The position numbers and the translations under genes were made by a program. The notes below the pieces were generated by a model, which was not told where the DNA came from, did not search any database, and was given only the letters and a program-made list of their open reading frames with translations. Source: Ectothiorhodospira marina (GTDB lineage: Bacteria; Pseudomonadota; Gammaproteobacteria; Ectothiorhodospirales; Ectothiorhodospiraceae). From it: a DNA stretch of 64,000 bases. This document shows positions 1-6,615 of the stretch, piece by piece. The DNA lies in contig NZ_FOAA01000001.1 in NCBI RefSeq assembly GCF_900109495.1, positions 1 through 64,000 on the forward strand, read 5' to 3'. The stretch's first letter is position 1. Every line of letters starts with the position of its first letter.

Positions 1-21
1 CCCCGCGTCGCTACGCTCCGA

Positions 22-82
22 TGGGTGGCAGCTTTGCCCCGGTCCGGGTGGCAGGCTTCACGTGGAATGGGTGGCAACCTTC
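22..82. mobile_element. IS21-type terminal repeats (remnant end)
   Basis: Three imperfect copies of a GGGTGGCA-type motif (near 23, 46 and 69) lie in direct orientation about 23 bp apart, with a GTGGAAT spacer. This layout resembles the multiple terminal repeats bound by IstA at IS21-family ends. No transposase is visible, so the element would lie left of the window or be only an end remnant. The LysE-like coding sequence begins immediately after, as if the insertion had cut it. The family assignment is from recalled motif resemblance. Confidence 0.5.
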
Positions 83-455
83 AGCGGTCTACGCAGGTAT
101 AAGCCTCATTAGATCGAAAGCTTCATTGCAGTTAGAGGATTCTGGTCGGTCAGCATCGAAACTATCAGCGAGCTTTCTCTCTGGATTACTCCTCACCCTC
201 GGTGATTTAAAGGCTATATTTTTCTATGCGAGTTTGTTTCCTGCTTTCGTTGATTTAGCCACTATCGGGACAATGGATATAGCAATAATTGCAGGGATAA
301 CCATTGTCGCAGTTGGTGGTGTCAAATTGGGCTACGCCTATTTTTCAGGGGTCGTTGCGTCATTCGTAATCAATCATCGAGCAGAACGAGCAGTTAAAGT
401 TGCGGCTGGTGGTTTGATGGTTGGAGCAGGATCCTATCTTATAGCAAAGGCTTAA
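83..455 (+). pseudogene. LysE/RhtB-family translocator, 5'-truncated (integron cassette gene)
   Basis: The reading frame encodes only the C-terminal two thirds of a LysE/RhtB-type amino-acid exporter. It has a GISLIRSK helix end, then a membrane segment with LSGLLLTLGDLKAIFFY resembling the family's GNPKAILFF region, and two more hydrophobic segments ending in SYLIAKA. Family members are about 200 residues; only about 120 remain. The frame runs upstream through the IS-like repeats, so no native start is present. The TAA stop (453-455) lies inside the attC inverse core, as is usual for cassette genes. Probably non-functional. Confidence 0.7.
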
Positions 456-524
456 CAATCGGCTGCACAGCGACCGATTTCCCGCCGCTTCGCGGCTCCA
501 AACCGGCGCGTGAGCCGGGCGTTA
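450..524 (+). other. attC recombination site 1 (integron cassette end)
   Basis: Inverse core GCTTAAC (450-456) and core GTTA (521-524) flank an imperfect palindrome. Arms CGGCT (460-464) and AGCCG (513-517) pair, unpaired spacers AAT and GGC separate them from the core, and an extrahelical G (465) precedes a CAC/GTG pairing. This is the known single-strand fold recognised by integron integrase. The core is interrupted after GTTA by the group II intron. Confidence 0.85.
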
Positions 525-915
525 GCGCGCCGCGCAAAGCGCGGCGCATCTGGCCGGGTGTAAGTCCTGGCATGGAAAGGGTTAACCACCCACCATTACC
601 GAGTGTTGCGCCTCTGGCGGAGCGGTGGCCGCGGTGAGAACTGAGGCTACAGGCGAACAAGAGAGGTGAAGCGTACACAGGGTACGTCATAGACCGGATG
701 GGGATGCAGCCCCTTAGAGCTGGAATCGCTTCGAAAAGCCGTTCCGGATTGGCGAGCGTTGTAACGCGCGTGAAGCCTAGACGAACCGGGCGCATTGGTG
801 AGCCTGGAGAGAGCCGGCGGAGTTCTCAAGCTACGGTATGTGACGAGAGATGCGTCGTGAACGCGGGAGGCCCTTGTGGCTCCTGAACCGGAAAACCTCT
901 GGGAAACAATGACAT

Positions 916-2457
916 ATGGCTATTGAGGCACGAAGGAGAAATCTGGATACAGGGCTAGGCCAGAGTCAGGGTGAGCCTGAGAGGCCCGGTACAGGTAAGG
1001 AAAGCGGACCCCGAGAAAGGGAACGTGACCTGACGGCCACCGGGGAGTCGGATCACCTCATAGTACTCCGAGACGGTAGAGCCGATCACATGGGGAAGGG
1101 GGTGACAGTCATACACAGTCCGCAAAGGCCACTCGCGCCGGACACTGTTGGGCCGGAGAACGACGAGCCAACCTTCCTGCGGGCGATATCCATCAAGGCG
1201 GGCACTGCGAAAGCCCACCGATTCCAGAACCTTTATGGCCTTCTGAATGAATCACTACTGCACCATGCATGGCGCACCCTGAATCAAAGGGGAGCCCCGG
1301 GCGTGGACAAGGTGACGATGGCCGAATATGGCAAGAACCTGAGTGAAAACATCAGACAACTGGTAGAACGCCTGAAACGCAACGAGTATCGAAGCCGGTT
1401 GATCCGGCGCCGGTACATTCCGAAGGGGAACGACAAGGAACGACCGCTGGGAATTCCGGTGGTGGAAGACCGACTGCTTCAGGCGGCAGCACGCCTGTTG
1501 CTGGAGGCTATCTACGAAATGGATTTTCTCTCCACCAGCTATGGCTACCGGCCGAAGCGTGGTGCACAGCAGGCGGCCAAGGATCTCACCTATGAGCTGC
1601 AGTTTGGACGTCACGGTTATGTTGTCGAAGCCGACATTAAAGGCTTCTTCGACAACATTGACCATGACTGGCTGCTACGGATGCTGGCGGAGCGGATTGA
1701 CGATAAACCATTCGTTGGTCTCATTGCCAGCTGGCTGAAGGCCGGAATCCTGGAGCGAGATGGATCTGTACTCCACCCGCATACGGGAACCCCACAGGGC
1801 GGTGTGATCTCGCCGATACTGGCGAACATCTATCTGCACTATGTGCTGGATGTGTGGTTTGAGAAGCGGATCAAGCCGAGCTGTGCCGGACAGGCGTACA
1901 TCATCCGCTTTGCGGATGATTTCGTGTGTGCTTTCCAGTACCGGGCGGATGCACAGCGGTTCTATCGAGCCTTGCCGAGGCGACTGGGGGCCTTTGGTCT
2001 CCAGGCGGCCTCGGAGAAGACGTGCATTCACCGCTTCAGCCGTTTTCACCCAACACGGACCCGGCGATTCACCTTCCTTGGTTTTGAATTCTACTGGGAA
2101 GCGGATAGCAAGGGGACACCGCGGGTATGGCGGCGGACCAGCCGCAAGAAGCTGCGCAGTAGCATCCGGGCCTGCAAGGACTGGCTGAAGACACACCGGT
2201 ATCTTCGTCTGCCGATACTGTTGGCGACGATGAAACGCAAGGTACGGGGGCACTACAATTACTTCCGTGCCATCGGTAACATCAGCTCACTGTGGTGTTT
2301 TCACACCGCGGCAATCCGGTTGCTCTACAAGTGGCTGAACCGTCGCAGTGAAAGGCGAAGTTTGACCTGGGAAGGTCTCAGGCGGGTGCTGGAGGCCTAC
2401 GCGTTTCCGACACCGGTTGAGGCGATGCAGGGGATACGGAATCGGGGGCTTGCGTGA
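916..2457 (+). CDS. ltrA: group II intron reverse transcriptase/maturase
   Basis: This intron-encoded protein (513 aa) reverse-transcribes the intron and assists its splicing. Visible blocks include the RT0-RT1 region (KAHRFQNLYGLL; GAPGVDKVT), RT2 (RRRYIPKG-RPLGIP), RT3-RT4 (YGYRP; VEADIKGFFDNIDH), the catalytic box RFADDF near residue 335, the TPQGG motif before it, and a maturase domain X-like tail with RKLR and RGHYNYF. There is no HNH endonuclease domain; the protein ends after the maturase region. The N-terminal 90 residues before RT0 are low in conserved motifs, so a later start is possible. It is nested within the intron and read in the same direction. Confidence 0.93.
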   Translation: MAIEARRRNLDTGLGQSQGEPERPGTGKESGPRERERDLTATGESDHLIVLRDGRADHMGKGVTVIHSPQRPLAPDTVGPENDEPTFLRAISIKAGTAKAHRFQNLYGLLNESLLHHAWRTLNQRGAPGVDKVTMAEYGKNLSENIRQLVERLKRNEYRSRLIRRRYIPKGNDKERPLGIPVVEDRLLQAAARLLLEAIYEMDFLSTSYGYRPKRGAQQAAKDLTYELQFGRHGYVVEADIKGFFDNIDHDWLLRMLAERIDDKPFVGLIASWLKAGILERDGSVLHPHTGTPQGGVISPILANIYLHYVLDVWFEKRIKPSCAGQAYIIRFADDFVCAFQYRADAQRFYRALPRRLGAFGLQAASEKTCIHRFSRFHPTRTRRFTFLGFEFYWEADSKGTPRVWRRTSRKKLRSSIRACKDWLKTHRYLRLPILLATMKRKVRGHYNYFRAIGNISSLWCFHTAAIRLLYKWLNRRSERRSLTWEGLRRVLEAYAFPTPVEAMQGIRNRGLA

Positions 2458-2492
2458 GGGACCGTCCTTCTGCGCGAGTGAGTATGACTGAA

Positions 2493-2565
2493 GAGCCCGG
2501 TGCGGGAAAACCGCACGCCGGGATCTGTGCAGGGGGCGTCGGGTAACCGGCGTTCCTACTGCGAC
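2493..2565 (+). ncRNA. group II intron RNA domains V and VI
   Basis: Domain V (2493-2525) has the AGC triad near its 5' end, a GAAA-capped helix and a two-base bulge. Domain VI (2531-2565) is an 11-bp stem closed by GTAA, with an unpaired A in CCTACTG as branch-point candidate. Together they define the catalytic core and 3' splice site. Confidence 0.8.
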
Positions 2566-2574
2566 GCCATCCCA

Positions 2575-3294
2575 TTGGAGGTCTCCATCAATCCAGAAAA
2601 TAGTCCAATCGAACTAATCATTAAGCTCGGCGCTCATGAACACATGCGGTCACTATTCGAAGATGGCGTGATCTACATGAATACCTTAGAGTTCTATCGG
2701 ACCTTAGAGGCCGATGATGAGCGTCGAGATGTTAATGAAGGGGCTGAGCGGGTTCGAAATTGGAGGGGAGCCATTCTCAAGCGAAAGAATCCAGAAAATG
2801 GTGCTTTCGAAGAGATCGCTCAGCTGACCCATAGCAGAATTCGAGAGCTGAATAGCAATCTTCAGAACGTGAATGTTTTCTGCTCGTACTATCTCAAGGC
2901 CGATATGCCGATTAAGAACCTTGGAAAGGAGGTTTCCGAGAGAGCAAAGCTAGGCTTTGGTGAATATGCAGTAGTTGTGGCCGATGCAGGAGAGTTCGTG
3001 ACTAGAATCAAGCAGGCGGCTGCAGCAAAAGGCTACAAGCACTTTCGAAGCCTGGTTAAATATGTAGATTTTTCGCAAGATGATTTTGAAGTCGGTCCTT
3101 TTGTGAAAGATCAGATTTTCGCTCATCAAAACGAGCTGAGAATAGCGGTCTATACCGGTGAGAATACCGGCACCGCCATTCAGCTGGAGATAGGCAGCTT
3201 GGAAGACATAGCCGTTATGGTACCAGCTGAAGCGCTCGATGAAATATCAATACAAGACAAGGCTAACAAAGCAATGCACGCGACACGCGCGTGA
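2575..3294 (+). CDS. cassette-encoded protein of unknown function
   Basis: I do not recognise a named family. The product (about 240 aa) is soluble, with no signal peptide or membrane segment. It opens with an IKLG-EHM-SLFEDGVIYMNTLEFYR pattern and ends with a FVKDQIFAHQNELRI motif. That layout recalls the loosely related DUF2971-like group of small proteins, some found in defence or toxin contexts; this is a weak analogy. The first ATG (2644) falls within the conserved start, so an upstream start is likely: TTG at 2575, or a rare start near 2587 after GGAGG at 2577-2581. The stop lies inside attC2. Local GC is lower than in the housekeeping genes. Confidence 0.6.
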   Translation: MEVSINPENSPIELIIKLGAHEHMRSLFEDGVIYMNTLEFYRTLEADDERRDVNEGAERVRNWRGAILKRKNPENGAFEEIAQLTHSRIRELNSNLQNVNVFCSYYLKADMPIKNLGKEVSERAKLGFGEYAVVVADAGEFVTRIKQAAAAKGYKHFRSLVKYVDFSQDDFEVGPFVKDQIFAHQNELRIAVYTGENTGTAIQLEIGSLEDIAVMVPAEALDEISIQDKANKAMHATRA

Positions 3295-3308
3295 TTGCGG
3301 CGTTGTGC
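3261..3308 (+). other. attC recombination site 2
   Basis: Inverse core GGCTAAC (3261-3267), spacer AAA, arm GCAAT (3271-3275), extrahelical G (3276), CACGCG (3277-3282), a 5-nt loop, CGCGTG (3288-3293), ATTGC (3294-3298), spacer GGC and core GTTGTGC (3302-3308). Both stems pair perfectly. It is short, about 48 nt. The last six core bases belong to cassette 3 and are complementary to its inverse core GCACAAC (3860-3866), as expected for site-specific cassette insertion. Confidence 0.88.
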
Positions 3309-3345
3309 TTGAAGGGCCGACACTGTAACCGAGGGGAGATCCAAA

Positions 3346-3612
3346 GTGCCAACAATATCTATGTTCTACGGGATTATTGTGCGAATGTACTTCGCGCCGA
3401 AGGAGCATCCGCCGCCACACTTTCATGTCTACTACGGCGAATACAAGGCGATAGTGGATATCCTTACGTGCGAGATTATCGAAGGCAATCTTCCAAAGAA
3501 ACAAACGAAACTTGCCTTGGCATGGGCGGAGCTTCGCCAAGACGAGTTGATGGCCGATTGGGAGTTGGTCTTGAATGGTGAGGAACCATTCAAGATTCAG
3601 CCACTTCAGTAA
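3346..3612 (+). CDS. DUF4160 domain protein (cassette gene)
   Basis: An 88-aa protein matching DUF4160 along its length: MPTISMFYGIIVRMYF start, PPPHFHVYYGEYKAIVDI centre, and a conserved tail with WAELRQDELMADWEL and PFKIQPL. The start is GTG with GAGGGGAG about 8 nt upstream. DUF4160 genes are often followed by a DUF2442 gene, as here (11 nt apart), and such pairs have been proposed as toxin-antitoxin-like modules; the biochemical role is not established. It is the first gene of the third cassette. Confidence 0.85.
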   Translation: MPTISMFYGIIVRMYFAPKEHPPPHFHVYYGEYKAIVDILTCEIIEGNLPKKQTKLALAWAELRQDELMADWELVLNGEEPFKIQPLQ

Positions 3613-3622
3613 GGTGAACAAA

Positions 3623-3889
3623 ATGCATCCCTCAGTCACAAACGTTACTCCTTCTGACAACTATACGCTGCAAGTCGATTTTGACAATGGCGAGCGCGGG
3701 ATACTAGATATGAAGCCGTATCTCGACTTCGGTGTTTTTCAGCGGCTGAAGGACCGAAATGCTTTTGAGCGTGTCCGGGTATCTTTTGATACGGTTGAGT
3801 GGGACTCTGGAATAGATCTTGATCCGGAGTTTGTTTACGAAAAATGCAGGCGAAATAGGGCACAACAAGGCGCTCCAGCCGACGCATGA
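3623..3889 (+). CDS. DUF2442 domain protein (cassette gene)
   Basis: An 88-aa protein with the DUF2442 pattern: MHPSVTNVTPSDNYTLQVDFDNGE, the LDMKPYLDFGVFQRL core, and a C-terminal VEWDSGIDLDPEFVYEKC. ATG at 3623 is preceded by AAGGTG. It probably acts with the upstream DUF4160 protein; the two share one cassette and one promoter-less unit. Its last codons run into the attC3 inverse repeat (the inverse core begins at 3860), so the C-terminal 10 residues are site-encoded rather than family sequence. Confidence 0.85.
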   Translation: MHPSVTNVTPSDNYTLQVDFDNGERGILDMKPYLDFGVFQRLKDRNAFERVRVSFDTVEWDSGIDLDPEFVYEKCRRNRAQQGAPADA

Positions 3890-3918
3890 AGCCGTGCGGC
3901 TGAGCGCTGGCGTCTCCC
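3860..3918 (+). other. degenerate attC site 3 and right end of cassette array
   Basis: Inverse core GCACAAC (3860-3866), arms GCGCT (3870-3874)/AGCGC (3903-3907) and AGCCG (3877-3881)/CGGCT (3897-3901) form the attC fold with small bulges. The outer core reads GTCTCCC instead of GTTRRRY, so the site is mutated or the sequence right of the G at 3912 is not a cassette. The inverse core matches cassette 3's own first bases at attC2. Confidence 0.65.
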
Positions 3919-4017
3919 GTAACCCGTACGCGTCGAAGTTGAAGCGACAGGTGACGATTCGCATGGGCGATAACGTGGTGGAGTATTTCAAGCAGCTTTC
4001 GGAAGAAACGGGGATGA
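3919..4017 (+). pseudogene. BrnA/CopG-type antitoxin fragment
   Basis: The frame reads SRNPYASKLKRQVTIRMGDN then VVEYFKQLSEETGM. This resembles small antitoxins of the BrnA/CopG type (NPYA-LK-QVTIRLD pattern followed by a YFK helix). The start codon is missing, replaced by the attC3 junction, and the expected C-terminal dimerisation helix is lost at about 4018, where the sequence turns into nicotinamidase gene on the other strand. No toxin gene is present. Confidence 0.6.
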
Positions 4018-4023
4018 AGTGGT

Positions 4024-4215
4024 TCAGTCCCGGGAGGCGAAGATCGGCAGTTCAAGGAATCGGGCATGGGCGATCCATCGATTGAGCACCGGCACCACCG
4101 CGTCCGCGTCATCCAGGGCCAGCTTTCCGCCCTCGCAAAAATCATTCTGCACATCGACGATGATCAGGGCGTCGCCAACGCGGGGGGTGGCATCGAATTC
4201 GGTCATGGTGGGCAT
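4024..4215 (-). pseudogene. pncA: nicotinamidase, 3'-truncated
   Basis: The N-terminal 63 residues of a PncA-type nicotinamidase: ALIIVDVQNDFCEGG carries the catalytic Asp, and LPIFASRD is the segment normally followed by WH and the metal-binding histidines. Translation stops right after ASRD, where the island begins. The metal site and catalytic Cys are lost, so the product cannot be active. It lies 34 nt downstream of pncB on the same strand, suggesting a former pncB-pncA salvage operon cut by the cassette island. Confidence 0.8.
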
Positions 4216-4249
4216 ACCTCCGGGGAGCGGGGCTCGAAAGGGCAGGGGA

Positions 4250-5632
4250 TCAGCCGCCCTGGCTGACCCGGCGGGTCACCTCGGCCTGATGCTGCTGCAG
4301 GGCCGGGCTGGTGTGGACCGGGTAAGGGGTGTCCGGGGGCATCAGGCCCCGGATGTAGGCGGGCAGGTGACTCATCTGAGCCCGGGCGTGCTCCCGGATG
4401 ACATCCAGGTCCCGCACGTGGTCCGGCAGGCGCCGACCGTCGCGCATCACCGGCTGGAGCAGGGGGGTGCCGGGCAGGTCCTCGTGGGCGCGGCCGATGG
4501 TGTCGGCGCTGAATTCACCGCCGTGCTGCTCGCGAAAGATCTGTTTGCGCCCGGGCAGGATGGGCTTGCCGCTGGAGAGCTTGAGGCGACCCTGTCCGGC
4601 GTATTCGGCCAGCTTGTAGGCGATGTCCAGATCCGGGGCGTCCCGGGACACGCCCAGGCTGGTGCCCACGCCGAAGCCGTCGATGGGGGCGCCGTCGGCG
4701 ATCAGCCCGGCGATGGCATGTTCGTTCAGGCTGCCGCTGGCAAAGATCTCCACGGCGTTCAGCCCGGCCGCGTCCAGACGGGCGCGGCTCGCCCGGGCCA
4801 GTTTGCCCAGATCGCCGGAGTCCAGTCGCACCGCGCGTATCCGGAAGGCATCGCCGCGCTGCCGGGCCAGTTCGATCACGCGGTCGATGCCGGCCAGGGT
4901 GTCGTAGGTGTCCACCAGCAGGACGGTGTCGGGATAGAGGCGGGAGAAGGCCTCGAACGCCTGGGCCTCGCTGTCGTGAGCCTGGATGTAGCTGTGGGCC
5001 ATGGTGCCCCGGACCGGCACGCCGTACAGGCGTCCGGCCAGGCAATTGGAAGTGCCGGCAATGCCCGCCACATGAAAGGCCCGGGTCCCCTTGAGCGAGG
5101 CGTCCACGCCGTGGGTGCGGCGGGCGCCGAAGTCGATCACGGGGCGTCCGTCGGCGGCATGCACCATGCGCACGGCCTTGGAGGCCAGCACGGTCTGCAG
5201 GTGGATCTGGTTCATCACCAGGGTTTCCACCAGTTGCGCTTGCGGCAGCGGTGCCTGGATTTCCAGGATGGGCTCGTTGGCAAAGACGGGGGTGCCCTCG
5301 GCCACGGCGAACACGTCCCCGGTGAAGCGAAAATCCGCCAGCCACTGGAGGAATCGGTCCTTGAAGGGGCCCAGGGAGGCCAGGTAGTCCAGATCCGCCG
5401 GGTCGAACGACAGGTTTTCCAGCTGTCCCAGCGCCGTATCCAGGCCGCAGGCCAGCAGAGTGTTGCGCCCGGCGGGCAGGCGTCGCACGAAGAGGGAAAA
5501 CACCGCCTCATCCTCCAGGCCTTCCTCCCGATAGGCCTGCAGCATGGTGAGTTCATAGAGGTCGGTCAGCAGGCCCAGGGCGCCGCCGTAGGCCAGTTGC
5601 GCACTGTCGGGGTTTTCACGTATGCCGTTCAT
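4250..5632 (-). CDS. pncB: nicotinate phosphoribosyltransferase
   Basis: Converts nicotinate and PRPP to nicotinate mononucleotide in NAD salvage. The 460-aa product begins GLLTDLYELTMLQAY, the typical N-terminus, followed by FGARRTHG, GTMAHSYIQAH with the active-site His, VDTYDT, RLDSGDL and FGVGTSLG phosphate-binding motifs. It is full length. It reads away from the ilv genes; its first 14 codons and upstream region recur at 12151-12195. The downstream pncA partner is truncated. Confidence 0.95.
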   Translation of the reverse strand: MNGIRENPDSAQLAYGGALGLLTDLYELTMLQAYREEGLEDEAVFSLFVRRLPAGRNTLLACGLDTALGQLENLSFDPADLDYLASLGPFKDRFLQWLADFRFTGDVFAVAEGTPVFANEPILEIQAPLPQAQLVETLVMNQIHLQTVLASKAVRMVHAADGRPVIDFGARRTHGVDASLKGTRAFHVAGIAGTSNCLAGRLYGVPVRGTMAHSYIQAHDSEAQAFEAFSRLYPDTVLLVDTYDTLAGIDRVIELARQRGDAFRIRAVRLDSGDLGKLARASRARLDAAGLNAVEIFASGSLNEHAIAGLIADGAPIDGFGVGTSLGVSRDAPDLDIAYKLAEYAGQGRLKLSSGKPILPGRKQIFREQHGGEFSADTIGRAHEDLPGTPLLQPVMRDGRRLPDHVRDLDVIREHARAQMSHLPAYIRGLMPPDTPYPVHTSPALQQHQAEVTRRVSQGG

Positions 5633-5887
5633 GAGCGGGCCCTCGACGGGATCGGCTTTACCCTGAAGCTAGATGACCGGCCAAGGTTTGTCACGGGCTG
5701 CCCCGTGTCTGGCCGACGGTAGTGAAATTCCCACCAGATCATATTATGAACGAGCCTTTTCCCCTGGCTTCCGTGCGGCGCGCTCATGACGCGCCCGGGA
5801 GCGACCCCGAGACCAGGCCCGCAGAGCGCGCAGCAGGAGATCCAGACCGTGGAATTGGCCGGTGCCGAGAATTTGTCCGATGCCTTG
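5587..5887. repeat. left copy of duplicated pncB/ilvI intergenic region
   Basis: This stretch aligns without large gaps to 12151-12453, with scattered substitutions. It includes the pncB start and a sequence where the ilvI start would be: GTGGAATTGGCC-type codons at about 5849, then a 1-nt frame slip and a TAA. Shared elements are a GATCATATTATGA block (about 5737), a GGCGCG/CGCGCC hairpin (about 5777) and CAGCAGGAGA. It is a relic of the ilvI leader and would place the ilv promoter region upstream of the hyp genes. Confidence 0.85.
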
Positions 5888-6017
5888 GCATAAAGCGGTC
5901 TCCACTGCGGCTGAAACATTGAAGCTGAGCATGGAATCGGGCTATGTTCAGCCTGAGCCGACCAAGGCGTTGTCCAGGCATTTCACACCGCCACTGCCGC
6001 CTGCTGCAACGGGCTGA
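5880..6017 (+). other. short open frame, unknown (possible gene remnant)
   Basis: A 45-codon frame (SMESGYVQPEPTKALSRHF core, proline-rich end) starts at the edge of the duplicated repeat and ends 78 nt before hypF. It has no evident ribosome site of its own and I recognise no family. It may be the 3' end of a gene cut when the hyp segment was inserted, or chance. The remaining 6018-6094 shows nothing beyond a possible hypF leader. Confidence 0.2.
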
Positions 6018-6094
6018 TGGCTATGGCGATACCTTTCAACCCAAATCCATGCAGGAGGACGCGAGCAGGGCAGGGATGGGGTTTCTCGCGCAAA

Positions 6095-6544
6095 ATGATG
6101 AAAACCCTGCAAATCAGGGTCAGCGGACGAGTTCAGGGCGTGGGTTTTCGTCCCTTTGTGTATCGTCTGGCCCGGGATTTGAACCTGGTGGGACAGGTGA
6201 GCAATACCCAGGGCGGGGTGAATATCCATTTACAAGGGGCGCAGCCTGCACTTGAGGACTTCAAACACCGCCTGCTGATGCAGGCACCGGTCCACGCCCG
6301 GGTGTCTGCTTGCCAAGAGGACTGGCTGGATACGTCTGCCTATCAGGCCTTCACGATTGAGCCCAGCCTCAATAGCCAAGAAACCCTGAGCTTAGAGGCG
6401 CCTTTGGATACCCGGCCCTGCCCGGCTTGTCTGGAGGAGATGTTTAACCCCCAGGATCGTCGCTGGCGCTATCCCTTTATCAATTGCACTCAGTGTGGCC
6501 CACGCTACACCCTGATGCGGCAAAGGCCCTATGACCGCCCGCAG
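6095..6544 (+). pseudogene. hypF: hypF 5' part (carbamoyltransferase), interrupted by IS
   Basis: HypF makes the carbamoyl group that becomes the CN ligands of [NiFe]-hydrogenase. This part encodes the acylphosphatase-like domain (residues 1-90; VSGRVQGVGFRPFVYRLA) and the first zinc-finger half (CPACLEE, then CTQCGPR). It ends at YDRPQ, exactly where the IS begins; the IS's first three bases, TGA, supply the stop. Start ATG 6095 or 6098. The rest of the gene continues at 7816. Confidence 0.92.
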
Positions 6545-6615
6545 TGAAGTGGACCCCATCTGCTGGACCACCTGACAGGGGGTTTAAGCTCTAACCGGGT
6601 TGTATCTCTCAGGCG

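Larger units (their letters stand above)
525..2565 (+). mobile_element. group II intron inserted in an attC core site
   Basis: The element consists of structured 5' RNA (a GCGC-rich hairpin at 527-547, then motifs typical of domain I to about 900), an intron-encoded reverse transcriptase (916-2457), and domains V and VI at the 3' end. The 3' boundary after 2565 follows from domain VI: an 11-bp helix with a GTAA loop, an unpaired A 8 nt from the end, and terminal AC. The 5' boundary at 525 is inferred because joining 524 to 2566 gives GTTAGCC, the exact complement of the next cassette's inverse core GGCTAAC (3261-3267). It looks complete. A 1-nt shift (526-2566) gives the same product. Confidence 0.85.

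Noticed and set aside
603-915. Intron 5' end at GTGTTGCG (603) and short coding frames in 439-886
   Set aside because: GTGTTGCG resembles the intron start consensus, but the core-site reconstruction and domain I-like motifs between 525 and 600 argue for 525; the short frames are structured intron RNA.
4019-5722. 567-codon plus-strand frame opposite pncB
   Set aside because: No conserved motifs; pncB on the minus strand has all catalytic segments.
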